From Saccharum officinarum (lineage: Eukaryota; Streptophyta; Magnoliopsida; Poales; Poaceae), in NCBI GenBank assembly GCA_020631735.1, contig CM036158.1, positions 82,843,914-82,907,913 of the forward strand: a stretch of 64,000 nucleotides of DNA, given 5' to 3'. The notes below the pieces were generated by a model, which had not been told where the DNA came from, ran no database searches, and was given only the letters and a program-made list of their open reading frames with translations. The position numbers and the translations under genes were made by a program. This document shows positions 9,311 to 22,392 of this stretch, in pieces; positions within the stretch are counted from its first letter, which is position 1; every line of letters begins with the position of its first letter.

Positions 9311-12185
9311 CATGTGGGTCCCGCCCGACTTCATTTGGTGCTCGAATTTACGGATTTTCTTTTATCTTGTAAAATCTATATCTCATATTTGGTAGCTCCA
9401 AAAATTGTGCAATTTATTTTGTTAGAATCCTTGTGAAGTGCTCTGCATGTTAGGGTAATCGGTTGTGCCATGCATGCATGTGTTTGTGCTGTAGAAATTC
9501 ATTAGTGAAAAGTGGTTTTGGAAAGGGATTAACTTGCTTTCATCAATATCTGGAGTTTTAGAAGTCCAAAATTAGTGATTCCAATTTTGTTGGTCTTCAA
9601 GTAATATGCACTGTCTAAGAAAAATATAAAACTTATAGGTTGTTTCCGGTTTCAGGATGTTTTACCTAGATCTTGTTAAATGGAAAATAAATGCTTGTTT
9701 TTCTTGTTATTTTTATATCTTGAGTTGTGATGCTCCAATTGATGTGAAATTTTTATGGTAGGATTGCCATGCTATGGGTGTACTGTGGTATAAATTTCAT
9801 GGTCATTGCTTACTGTATGCTCAAGTTATTGATTTAACTTGTTTATAGCTTGATAAATAGCTTATAAATAATATATAAATGATAAAATGGAAAATGTTAT
9901 TCCATTACCTTAGTATGATGTTTCTCTATCGTATTGATTCATAATATGGCCTTGTGTTAACAGAAAATATTGAGTGTTAAGTTTAACTTGCTCTCACATG
10001 ATTTATTGCTATAACCATTTGTCTTTTTCATAGAGGTTGTTATACATGTCCAAATGGTTTCAAATTTGGATAGTAGACTTTTGGGAGAATGTGTAGGCCT
10101 CTGCAATTTTGGTAGAATTTATTATACACTTTTGATATTTGTTCATAATTCCACCAAATTATCTAAATAAATTAAGAAAATGCATTAAAAGAAATTATTT
10201 AGGAATTGACACTATGTTTTCTGATGTTCATTAGTCATGTATGAAATGTTGGTAAAGTTGGTTTTGCCCAATTATATGTTTGCAACATAAGTTAATAATT
10301 ATTTCTTGCAAATGAGATTTCTGAACAGATTTGAGAATATTGTTAATTATCCTATGCAAATGATGTTTTCATGTCTTGTGTGCTATAACAAAGTTGTTGT
10401 GAATTTCATGATCTAGCTGTTGTTAAATTTTGGTAGCATTTGGCCTTATGGTTTAGAAACTACAGCTGTTCTAAGTTGAGTTCAGATTTATGTTGCTCTC
10501 TGTCCTTCCAGGACAGATTCTGTACCTTCTGTATTTCGATCTGGTAAATGTTAGAATCAGGTTTAGATGATATTAAATGAAATGTAGAGAATTTCATAAG
10601 ATTTCCAGAATATCATCTTGCAAGTCATTTGGATTTAGGGATCTCTAGTTATGATTAATTTACTGAGCTACTGTATGTATGTCCAGAAAGTGACAGATTT
10701 TAGTTGTAGTGCTTTGATTAACTTTGCGATGCTTGTGTATTGAAGTGTGACACATGTCTTTGTTGGTACTTGGTTTGGTACCATAGGATCTTATAAGACT
10801 TGTGTCTTGATTGATGTGTTTGCAATCTTCTATGTTATGCCTTAGTGAGAATTAATTTAATTAGCTCTAGGTGTTTATGAGAACTTTGGTATGCTTGTTT
10901 GATTACTTTGTTTATTGCACTTCTATGCATTTATACATATGCATTATTGCACCTCATTTAGGTATGTTAGCTGAAGCACGTGAAGGACCTAAGGTGGAGC
11001 CAAACCCGAAGATGGAGTTGGTGGATCCATCCCGAAGATCGAAGGACCGGACAAGTGGTAGATTGGAAGATGCTCGCCAAGTGAATTCATCTGACATACT
11101 CTAACTTGAGTCGGATCCCAGGCAAGCCCCGGAGCATTATAAGCCTCTTATCTTTAAAGCAATTAATTCTATATATGTTATAAGTATTGTTGCATTATGT
11201 GATAGGAGTTGGTTGGAAACCCTTGCTGCATTATATCATTCCTTGTCCAGATATATGAATCCTTGAATCCTACATAGATTAGGATCGAGTAGATGCTTAG
11301 CCCTGCTTTAAGCGGTAGAAGTCAGGTGATTTCCTGTCACCTGCGAGATATAGGGATATTCATATATGGCACGGTTGGCTATATTTGCTATCGTGGAAAG
11401 GAACCATGTGTTAATAAAATGAAATGAGACCGGGCGGGATAATGATAGTGAAGCGACAAGGCATGGAGGTCTTGGGTGTGAATCTATCCCCGTCTGAGTC
11501 GTTTAAGGACCGATTCGCTGTACGTCCTTGAGTCATGTTGAACGCAGTCTAACACTTAGTTGGCCGGATAAGTCGTTCCGACCGCGAAGCCGAGTAATGT
11601 GATTCAGGCCGGGAATTGAATGGTAGGTTGCTTCTTGGAGGAGAGAAAGGATGTGCTTGGGGACATTGGCGTGAGACTAAGGGAGGGTTAGAGTCCCTAT
11701 CTCCTGGCAGAGTGTCGCCCTTGGGGTCGCGACATCATTCGGACCCGCGATTCCTAAATCATATGAAAAGGTGGCCTGTGCGACCCTGGCAGGGGTCTGC
11801 ACGGTGAGTGTTAGAAATACCCCTCCAGCTGGATAGGAATTCGATTCGAATCACCGTCGCTCCCGGTTAGTGAGCAGTTGACTTGAGCAGCGGCAACGTA
11901 GATTCCATTAAATTGAACGGATGGTTAATTGGATAACGATGGAAGGATTGCCTCAATTTATACCTGCTATGGTTAATATTGTTTGCTCCTAATAAAGTGA
12001 GTGCTCTAGTACAGGTTCTAATATAGATGGTAGGTTAATAATAATTAACTTGATGCTTAAGCATTAATGATTGATCATCTATATTAAGCTTTTATGCAAA
12101 ATGTTGTCAAGCTAGCCCCACTTTATATCAGCCTTGCATGCTCCTTGGTGTCACCTTATTTCTGGTTTCTGACGGGTAAGTCTAG

Positions 12186-12207
12186 CTGAGTACTTTGTCG
12201 TACTCAG
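12186..12207 (+). other. Perfect hairpin in C 5' LTR (copy at 21917-21938)
   Basis: The stem ctgagtac / gtactcag is 8 bp and perfect, with loop tttgtc. It sits about 460 nt before the LTR end, after a ggtaagt donor-like site and before a ttgttgcag acceptor-like site. It is unchanged in both LTRs. Confidence 0.55.
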
Positions 12208-12671
12208 GGTTTTATCCCCACTTGTTGCAGGTTGTGATGTATCATGGCGACTGCAAGAGTTGGTTGGCTCCTGCCGTAGAGGCGGAGCGTGATCATGGGC
12301 ATGATCCTTCTTATTTATCTTGTCTCTAATGCTTTTGTTGGAAGTCGACCTTGGTACTGGCATGTATTTGAAATCAGAGAAATGTTAGTTTCAAATTACT
12401 TTGCTTCCGCTACTTTTCAAGTTAATTTGTAATAACTATGTTGAACTCCGATGTAAATTGATCTACTTGTGAAATGGTTGTAACATGTGACTTGTTATGT
12501 TGAATCACTACGATCTTGGCTTGTATGTTGGTTGGTTTGAAATCCCTCGTGATTTCATTGGACTATTTCATTGGACTACCGGAGTTATATGGGCTCAAGT
12601 GCGAGAATTTGATCACTCCGGTGATTGTTTTTGTACTTGTGCTCTTATAATTTGGACGGTTCTGTTACAGC

Positions 12672-12683
12672 TGGCATCGGAGC
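12672..12683 (+). other. Element C primer binding site
   Basis: The sequence tggcatcggagc starts two bases after the 5' LTR. It resembles the initiator-Met tRNA 3'-end complement tggtatcagagc used by Tekay-type elements, with two differences. Confidence 0.75.
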
Positions 12684-15600
12684 AAGATTCAACATTAAAC
12701 TTGTCGTATGTGTATTTAAAACAAAGGTTTTGTTTTATAAAATCAGTTTTATCAACTTATAGCTATATATAGGTTTGTGAAAACTGAATTCTAAATCTAA
12801 GTATGCCAGTGGTCAATTTCCTTATGTCCATATAAGGATTATTAGGTGGCTTATATAAGTACTAACTTAGAGGAGTTTTTTATTTATGCATCTACGCCCA
12901 GGCCAAGGTATGTATGTGTGATGACTCTCCCACACTATGCTACCCGATGTGTTAGATTAGAGGTAGCCTTCATATATGAAATAGCCATATATGTCGCTAG
13001 TTTACTTTTATGCAACATCGCACCTACGCTCAGGTAAGTGTGAGTTGTGAGAGCATGACCGAACATCAATCGGTCTAGGGGAGAGCTAGTTTTGGTTACT
13101 GGATTATTTACATGTTGCACACATGTATATATGAAGGTACTTAATTGTGGGTGATTGATGATTTGGGTAGTTTTGGTGCTACATGTACGTATACGGGGGT
13201 ATATGTATATGGAAGTACTTAGAATTTTACTTTATGTTTTCATTGTATGCTATAATGGGGAATTGTTGGGCTACAATGAAACTTTTCTGCAGGTACGCTA
13301 ACCACGAATGCGTAAGTCAAATGTAGCTGACGACTAGCTATATATCAAGAGAGTGCGTGTTATGCCACCGATATAGAACGTGATCGCCACCTTAGGTTGG
13401 CAATCTTGTGAGGACGAATAGGACGAAGCATGCATCTTCATGATTGTTGCTTTATGCATAGCTATGCTCCTCTCACCCTTATTCTATAGCAAGTAACATG
13501 TGATTGATGTGACACTATCTTCCGTGTGTGGAGTCAAACAAGAATGCCTTGTTCCATGTTGCTTGAATAGGAAATGCTTGATAAAAGTGTGTGCTTAGCC
13601 TTGCTAGAAATAATTGTGGATTCTCATGAATGAATTATATTAGTGCTGGTCTAAGGTAACAAAATTTAGAGCTACTAGAATAACATGTTGGTGTGCTCTC
13701 TTGTTAAGTAGAACAAAGGCAAGCTTTGTTTTGCTTATTAAACGTTGGCTGCTAGAACTGTTTCTGTTGTAGTGATACTTTCGTGATCATAATGGTGTTT
13801 TCTGTAGTTATAGAGAATACCAAAGTTGTAGCTAACTTACTTATCTATCTTGTCCTAAAATTTTATGACACTAGGCCTTATGTTTTGGGAGTTATAGATT
13901 TTAAAAGTTTGTTGTCAGAATCTGCTCATGTTCAGAATAAATCTGAATGTTTGCTTTATTTGACCTATGTGCTTATAGAATCATGTCTTGGAAATATTAT
14001 AGGAAGTGTATTACTTTTTCTAAGCTTTCCAAAATGCTAAATATCACTACTTTTGATGGTGTAAGTCACCAGTTATGAGCTTGTGAAGTTGAATGACAGA
14101 ATCTGTCCAAATCTGGGCAGAAATGTCTTCTTTGTGTTGATTAACCTTGTTAGCTATAGAATCATCCTAATACGATAATAAGAAAGTTATAGACAATTTA
14201 ATAAGCTTTACATAAAGTTAAGGATCACTTTTGTTAGGTTCCTAGAACTCCAGTTGTGCATTTTTGAAGTTCTTGTCAGTTTTCTGTCCATATTGATACA
14301 GATCTGAAGCATTAGCATTTTTGGTCATGTTAATCTATGAATTTGCTTTTGGTATGAATAACTAAAGTTTAGTCATCTTCCTAAGAGTTCTATAAAGTCT
14401 AGGATCACCTTTGTGGGATGTCTATAACCTCAGTTATAGTTGAAACAAGTAAGTACTGCGTTGCTGTCTAGATTCTGGGCACATGCTAAGTTGGCTTCCT
14501 TAGCTAGCGTTGTTTTGAGCTAAACTGGTAGTTAGTTCATGCTTGAGATAAATGCTTGTTTTGGGTGAGCCTTGTGCCTTGTATTGGTTGCTTAAACCAT
14601 TCGTTTGAATTTTCTCAAATGACTGCTTGATTGTGATGTTGTATGTGTGTTTGTATTTGGGTAGTGCTCTAGTTGTCACCTCGTTTGTCCTCGGTGAGCA
14701 TACGAGGGCCACATAGCCTTATCCTAGAACAATGTTCACGTACGTAATTGTATGGTTGTTGTCTTCCATTAGGTTCTCTATCTTAGGAGCCTGAGCCTGT
14801 AGACTTGGTGGTTAGCCCTTGAATGTTTGTATCCATGCCTTTGCTTGATCGAAAGCCCAAAGTTTAGTTCTCCTATATGTTTGCATAAGCTGTGGGTGTT
14901 TTGCAACTATTTTTGGGAAGACCCTTATCGACTGACCAACCAAGTTAACATTTATCAACGCTAGCCTTTAACCATGGTTCGTACGTTGCCAGTTGTGGAG
15001 ACCGTACCCAAATTCATGTTGGACCTTCCGGTTACCTCTCCCAAAGGTTAGCTAGTGTGACGCCACGTCTCTCTGCTATGGCCTCTAAATCATGTGCTTG
15101 CAAATTCGTGCATCTACCTTATCAACTCAATCTATGACTACATATCAGTTTTTGCCTTGAAATTTGCTTAATTCGTCTCCAACCTTCCCAAATCTCGGAA
15201 TGTTTATTAATCTTGATCTCATGTTGTTGCTCAACTTGATTGAATCTCTTGTTAATCTTTTATCTGGTACTCCCCTCAGTGGACTCAAATCGTACGTAGA
15301 ATTTAAGCAAGAGTCTCTTGCTTAGTTATCCTTGGCAATTGCGCGATGTTCTCTTGTGCTATATGTTGATCTTCGGATCATTTTTGTGTTGATTCTAAAC
15401 CTTGTGACCACCTTTGCTTGCTATCCCTCCTTGTATGGCGCTTGCTCTTACAACCCATTGGTGCCACTTGAAATTTCACTTTCGTTGTGCGTTTAGTAAT
15501 GGTGTTATGAGTAGCCGCTGATGGTGCCGCGATGAAACCAAGGGCCTCCTGTGGCTGCAGACACATGGCTAGCTACCTAGCACGCGCTGGTATCACGGTT

Positions 15601-17016
15601 TCTAGTCATGATCCATTATCAAATGGCATACGATGTGTTATTTTCTTATGTTCTTTTCTTGATTATCTCTCCAAATCGTATCGTAAGATCCATATCTTAG
15701 ACCGAAAGTAGTGGAACTTCCTTCTAAAGTTGCTAAAATGAAATTCTTTGAAGAACAGGCCACTGACATAAACATTAACAGACTGCAATATGTGGTAGTC
15801 AAGTGACTCTACTTAGTTGCCCAAGTATTGACAACCATCATCTAGGGAGCCACGTATCTCAGCTCTATTGGATAAAAAGGACACACAACACTTAACATTG
15901 GATAAGTCATTCGTTGGATAAAAATCGATCGTCACATTATGCAAGTCTTAACCTCTGAATGCATAATGACCATACCATCACAATCAACCATCTCTAGTGT
16001 GACTCCTTATCTGCTGACTTCGATGGCAACCATCTGTTCTGTATCAACCACGATTATTATGGACAAGAGTGAAGATTTAGAATTTTTAGTGTTGAGAGAC
16101 AACTGATTAGTTACCAATAGGAAGGTTAATCTCCAGTTAGGTAATGACTCATTGGTAGACTACTCCCCGCGGTTAAGTGAATAATTACAACTTTTGTTAT
16201 CCTTAAGGCGTCGTTACATCTTTCCTTGGGAATTATTTTCCAATGATGACATACTTTGGTACCTTATACATGTTTTTACCCAAGAGGTTGCATCTGATTC
16301 AATCCAGATAACTGTTGTCTCTGGATAAAAGAATCATTTATATAGCTGTTGGCAGAAATAGAAAGCCGACAGAGTCAGCTATCACATTCACTGACCCCTC
16401 GACAGACTCAGATAATACAGTGTTGTCATCAGAGAAAGAGAACTGCACACATAGAACCTAAAGTAGTTTTCCATTAGTTGATATATGAATGTTTGAACAT
16501 TTACGACCAACATAGACCCTGTCTATTGGTTAGTTAGTACCATATAACCTCAGAGAATGTTCGTCGTCTATGATCTCACCCTTTGGAAGGTTGTGCTCAA
16601 GCCATTTTTGGTAGAGGACTGCTTTTCAAAAATTGTGAACATAGGGTCATTTCAACGAATATACTTCTGAATATTTCGATCTAGAGTCAAGTTCATATGG
16701 CTTATGTTGTGGTCATTAGAAAGTCAGATACTTGTGAGTGGTTCACTCATGGACCAAATGATCTCCGTACACTGAGAATGCAGTATGTGCAATCATGGAT
16801 TCCTCCCAAAGTAACAATGCTTCATGGAAGTCAATGAAGGAAATTCTTCAGACAAATTTTACCATAAAGAGTAAGTATCAGAAAGTGCTTTTGACCAAAT
16901 TATTCACCGATGTTGAAGCTTTATACCTGAATGCTATAGCAGATGTTGTGAACTAGATAACGTGTCTCTCTTCCTTAAAAGGTCTTCCATTCCGAATCTC
17001 GGGACGCGATTCTTTT
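12684..17016 (+). other. Element C interior: non-coding
   Basis: About 4.3 kb with no ORF above roughly 85 codons and no gag, protease, RT, RNase H, integrase or chromodomain motif that I can see. The first part (12,850-14,900) has repetitive low-complexity text with loosely recurring phrases such as ctagaactccagttgtg / ctataacctcagttatag. The last 60 bases keep the canonical Tekay 3' end, with cgaatctcgggacgcgattc. Confidence 0.6.
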
Positions 17017-17029
17017 AAGGGGGGAGGGC
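17017..17029 (+). other. Element C polypurine tract
   Basis: The run aaggggggaggg ends one base before the TGTAACACCC start of the 3' LTR. It is the expected plus-strand primer for this element type. Confidence 0.85.
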
Positions 17030-20000
17030 TGTAACACCCCAGGTGTTTATCACCAATTAGGCAGTGAGTTTGAGCTCAAACATGATAGATTAAGTGGAAA
17101 TGACAATGTCAATGTCAACCTATGGAGATGAGCCTACCTTAAAGTGGAATGCTGCATCATTGCTTTACATATAGGCCATTTTCAAAGATATATGTTTGGA
17201 TGGTGTTATTGCCATATCTTCATGTGTCTCACCTTGGTACCTATCTATATTGATCCCTGGAAAAGTTTCATAAAATTTGGAATCAAAAAGTCACATGAAA
17301 TGATAAGTTAGATGCTTGTTTGGATTATAACTAAAACCTGCCTTACATCCCATGGGAACTAGTGTTGTGCAACATACAAATGCAATATGTGCAACACATC
17401 TTGGACACATGTGGAACACCCTAGTGGAACATGTGTAGCATGTATCTTGAAATGACTATAGCATTTCACTTGAGTTCTATGTTTCAAGGCATATGAGGCC
17501 TACACTTTTGTGCAACCTATGCATGGTGGGTATGTTTGGCCTCTACAACACCTTAACCACACTTAGGACACTCTATGGAACAATGTTCATGTTGATCATT
17601 TTGCCTAAATGTGCTCCTAAGTGATGGTTGACCATGTATGGACCCTAAAACCCTTTTGTTTGACCATTTCAAAAGTGTGACCTAGAAGCTTTGCATGACT
17701 GTGCACCCTTTAACAAAGTTGTAGCGAATTTTATAAGGAACAAACTTTGTTTAAGAGTCAAGTCATGGAAATGTAGGGAACATGCTCAAATAGGGACCCC
17801 AAGTCAGTTTTGACCTGCTGTTTGGCACTTAGCCAATTTGGCTAAGTCTGGACTGTACAACAGTTTCAAGTAGCTTACTTTGGAGCACTCTACCTCCCAA
17901 ACTAGGCAGAACCAGCTCTAGCTCATATTGGCAATATTGTAGTGCTCACATAGCTCTATGATTTTGTCAACAACACTATGACCTAATTCCCACTAGTACA
18001 AGAGCTACAGAGCCTCAAAGATCGTGTTTCAGTTGGGTTCCTACTGAAACTGAAATTTCAGTTTCGTGTGCTCGACTTTGGAGCTCTGTATATTGTGATC
18101 TAAGCTGAACCAGCTCAAGGTCCTTTAATAAAAGTTGTAGATTGAGTTGTGTACAACAAACTTTGCTTTTAGAGCATGCCATTTTTCAGCTTGAAAATAA
18201 GTCAAACAATGGGCCAAAGTTTGAATCTAAAGCTGTTTTCAGACTTAGAATATTTAAGTCCAAGATTGTAACAACTCAATTGGCATTCCACGTTCTCCAA
18301 ATTGGTTGAGCAACTCAAGTTGGTCCAAATGTAAAAGTTGGAGCTTATATGATAAGAAAGAGCATGCAAAAAGTTGGGTTTAGTTTGATCGAGTTTTGAC
18401 CTCCAAAGGCGAGTTTCCGTGACCTTTGTCAATATGTTGACATTGCCATCTTGGGGTTTGATTAGACACTAATCTGTTGCTCTAATGGCGTGGCACCCTA
18501 AATAAGAAATGTAGAGCATTATGCGGGCTGCAACTTTGCTTTTGGGTCCATGTCCAAATTCGGCCTGCAACCGGTCTAAAATCGTGTCCCATGCTGATCG
18601 CTTCGCTGCCCGCCACGTGCTCAGTAAAATGCCTCTATGGGCGGCGCGTGTCCGTGAGCGTGGCAGCCATGCGAGAGCTTGCCCCACTCCATTGACGCGT
18701 GCGCCAGCCTCCTGCCGTACCTCAGAGCCCTCCAAAGCGGACGCCCGAGCTTCTCACTCCCCTCTCTCCCTCGTTCGCCCTCGCCTCCCTGCTCTCGGTA
18801 GAGCACGCCGCCGCCGGTGTTGCCTGCTGCCGCAGCCGGCCTCCTGCAGCCTCTGTCGGCCGAGCCCAGGGCCGGGCGTGGCTCTGGCTGGCCACGGCTG
18901 GCCCGGCCGCACCACCAGCCGGCCTCCCCCTCGCCTCCCCGGCTGGCCGAAGCCCCTCGCTGGTCGACCGAGCCGGCCCCGAACCTCCTCTGCTCTCCTC
19001 CAACTGAACTGGAGGAAGAAGAAGACCGGGTGGGAGTATGACATGTGGGTCCCGCCCGACTTCATTTGGTGCCCGAATTTACGGATTTTCTTTTATCTTG
19101 TAAAATCTATATCTCATATTTGGTAGCTCCAAAAATTGTGCAATTTGTTTTGTTAGAATCCTTGTGAAGTGCTCTGCATGTTAGGGTAATCGGTTGTGCC
19201 ATGCATGCATGTGTTTATGCTGTAGAAATTCATTAGTGAAAAGTGGTTTTGGAAAGGGATTAACTTGCTTTCATCAATATCTGGAGTTTTAGAAGTCCAA
19301 AATTAGTGATTCCAATTTTGTTGGTCTTCTAGTAATATGCACTGTCTAAGAAAAATATAAAACTTATAGGTTGTTTCCGGTTTCAGGATGTTTTACCTAG
19401 ATCTTGTTAAATGGAAAATAAATGCTTATTTTTTTTGTTATTTTTATATCTTGAGTTGTGATGCTCCAATTGATGTGAAATTTTTATGGTAGGATTTTCA
19501 TGCTATGGGTGTACTGTGGTATAAATTTCATGGTTATTGCTTACTGTATGCTCAAGTTATTGATTTAACTTGTTTATAGCTTGATAAATAGCTTATAAAT
19601 AATATATAAACGATAAAATGGAAAATGTTATTCCATTACCTTAGTATGATGTTTCTCTATCGTATTGATTAATAATATGGCCTTGTGTTAACAGAAAATA
19701 TTGAGTGTTAAGTTTAACTTGCTCTCACATGATTTATTGCTATAGCCATTTGTCTTTTTCATAGAGGTTGTTATACATGTCCAAATGGTTTCAAATTTGG
19801 ATAGTAGACTTTTGGGAGAATGTGTAGGCCTCTGCAATTTTGGTAGAATTTATTATACACTTTTGATATTTGTTCATAATTCCACCAAATTATCTCAATA
19901 AATTAAGAAAATGCATTAAAAGAAATTATTTAGGAATGGACACTATGTTTTCTGATGTTCATTAGTCATGTATGAAATGTTGGTAAAGTTGGTTTTGCCC

Positions 20001-22387
20001 AATTATATGTTTGCAACATAAGTTAATAATTATTTCTTGCAAATGAGGTTTCTGAACAGATTTGAGAATATTGTTAATTATCCTATGCAAATGATGTTTT
20101 CATGTCTTGTGTGCTATAACAAAGTTGTTGTGAATTTCATGATCTAGCTGCTGTTAAATTTTGGTAGCATTTGGCCTTATGGTTTAGAAACTACAGCTGT
20201 TCTAAGTTGAGTTCAGATTTATGTTGCTCTCTGTCCTTCCAGGACAGATTCTGTACCTTCTGTATTTCGACCTGGTAAATGTTAGAATCAGGTTTAGATG
20301 ATATTAAATGAAATGTAGAGAATTTCATAAGCTTTCCAGAATGTCGTCTTGCAAGTCATTTGGATTTAGGGATCTCTAGTTATGATTAATTTACTGAGCT
20401 ACTATATGTATGTCCAGAAAGTGACAGATTTTAGTTGTAGTGCTTTGATTAACTTTGCGATGCTTGTGTATTGAAGTGTGACACATGTCTTTGTTGGTAC
20501 TTGGTTTGGTACCCTAGGATCTTATAAGACTTGTGTCTTGATTGATGTGTTTGCAATCTTCTATGTTATGCCTTAGTGAGAATTAAGTTAATTAGCTCTA
20601 GGTGTTTATGAGAACTTTGGTATGCTTGTTTGATTACTTTGTTTATTGCACTTCTATACATTTATACATATGCATTATTGCACCTCATTTAGGTACGTTA
20701 GCTGAAGCACGTGAAGGACCTAAGGTGGAGCCAAACCCGAAGATGGAGTTGGTGGATCCATCCCGAAGATCGAAGGACCGGACAAGTGGTAGATTGGAAG
20801 ATGCTCGCCAAGTGAATTCATCTGACATACTCTAACTTGAGTCGGATCCCAGGCAAGCCCCAGAGCATTATAAGCCTCCTATCTTTAAAGCAATTAATTC
20901 TATATATGTTATAAGTATTGTTGCATTAAGTGATAGGAGTTGGTTGGAAACCCTTGCTGCATTATATCATTCCTTGTCCAGATATATGAATCCTTGAATC
21001 CTACATAGATTAGGATCGAGTAGATGCTTAGCCCTGCTTTAAGCGGTAGAAGTCAGGTGATTTCCTGTCACCTGTGAGATATAGGGATATTCATATATGG
21101 CACGGTTGGCTATATTTGCTATCGTGGAAAGGAACCATGTGTTAATAAAATAAAATGAGACCGGGCGGGATGATGATAGTGAAGCGACAAGGCATGGAGG
21201 TCTTGGGTGTGAATCTATCCCCGTCTGAGTCGTTTAAGGACCGATTCGCTGTACGTCCTTGAGTCATGTTGAACGCAGTCTAACACTTAGTTGGCCGGAT
21301 AAGTCGTTCCGACCGCGAAGCCGAGTAATGTGATTCAGGCCAGGAATCAAATGGTAGGTTGCTTCTTGGAGGAGAGAAAGGATGTGCTTGGGGACATTGG
21401 CGTGAGACTAAGGGAGGGTTAGAGTCCCTATCTCCTGGCAGAGTGTCGCCCTTGGGGTCGCGACATCATTCGGACCCGCGATTCCTAAATCATATGAAAA
21501 GGTGGCCTGTGCGACCCTGGCAGGGGTCTACACGGTGAGTGTTAGAAATACCCCTCCAGCTGGATAGGAATTCGATTCGAATCGCCGTCGCTCCCGGTTA
21601 GTGAGCACTTGACTTGAGCAGCGGCAACGTAGATTCCATTAAATTGAACGGATGGTTAATTGGATAACGATGGAAGGATTGCCTCAATTTATACCTGCTA
21701 TGGTTAATATTGTTTGCTCCTAATAAAGTGAGTGCTCTAGTACAGGTTCTAATATAGATGGTAGGTTAATAATAATTAACTTGATGCTTAAGCATTAATG
21801 ATTGATCATCTATATTAAGCTTTTATGCAAAATGTTGTCAAGCTAGCCCCACTTTATATCAGCCTTGCATGCTCCTTGGTGTCACCTTATTTCTGGTTTC
21901 TGACGGGTAAGTCTAGCTGAGTACTTTGTCGTACTCAGGGTTTTATCCCCACTTGTTGCAGGTTGTGATGTATCATGGCGACTGCAAGAGTTGGTTGGCT
22001 CCTGCCGTAGAGGCGGAGCGTGATCACGGGCATGATCCTTCTTATTTATCTTGTCTCTAATGCTTTTGTTGGAAGTCGACCTTGGTACTGGCATGTATTT
22101 GAAATCAGAGAAATGTTAGTTTCAAATTACTTTGCTTCCGCTACTTTTCAAGTTAATTTGTAATAACTATGTTGAACTCCGATGTAAATTGATCTACTTG
22201 TGAAATGGTTGTAACATGTGACTTGTTATGTTGAATCACTACGATCTTGGCTTGTATGTTGGTTGGTTTGAAATCCCTCGTGATTTCATTGGACTACCGG
22301 AGTTATATGGGCTTAAGTGCGAGAATTTGATCACTCCAGTGATTGTTTTTGTACTTGTGCTCTTATAATTTGGACGGTTATGTTACA
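17030..22387 (+). mobile_element. Element C 3' LTR (5,358 bp)
   Basis: It is collinear with the 5' LTR throughout, about 99% identical by eye, and contains the same GC block and hairpin. It ends gttaca at 22387 and is followed by the duplicated target atgag. Confidence 0.9.
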
Positions 22388-22392
22388 ATGAG

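Larger units (their letters stand above)
7300..12669 (+). mobile_element. Element C 5' LTR (5,370 bp)
   Basis: It begins TGTAACACCC and ends GTTACA. Compared with the 3' LTR it has one extra 13-bp tandem copy of tttcattggacta (12553-12578) and lacks one A near 7420. Those two changes fully account for the 12-bp length difference, so no other net indel exists. Inside are a GC-rich block (about 8800-9310) and a perfect hairpin (12186-12207). ORFs of up to about 200 codons in the GC block overlap on both strands and look spurious. Confidence 0.9.
7300..22387 (+). mobile_element. Element C: 15.1-kb non-autonomous Gypsy (Tekay/Del-like) LARD
   Basis: The element starts tgtaacaccc at 7300 and ends gttaca at 22387. 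It is flanked by the exact 5-bp duplication atgag (7295-7299 and 22388-22392), where it split the RNase H gene of element A. It has two LTRs of 5,370 and 5,358 bp, a primer binding site, a 4.36-kb interior without gag or pol, and a polypurine tract. TGTAACACCC termini, the iMet-like PBS and the tcgggacgcgattcttttaagggggg 3' end (split here only by context) are the Tekay/Del chromovirus pattern. Lack of coding capacity with long LTRs fits a large retrotransposon derivative. By eye the LTRs differ by roughly 55 substitutions, about 1%. Confidence 0.85.

Noticed and set aside
8790..9395. 201-codon plus-strand ORF in the C LTR, with a near-identical copy at 18521-19126
   Set aside because: It lies in the GC-rich LTR block, has competing long ORFs on both strands and low-complexity Ala/Pro/Arg content. 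The second copy is just the other LTR.
12174..12230. A spliced intron between ggtaagt and ttgttgcag in the C LTR
   Set aside because: The interval is only about 55 nt, below the usual minimum for plant introns, and is occupied by the hairpin.
22331..22387. C-terminal end of the 466-codon RT ORF
   Set aside because: The last codons are read from the LTR of element C inserted into RNase H, not from the retroelement gene.
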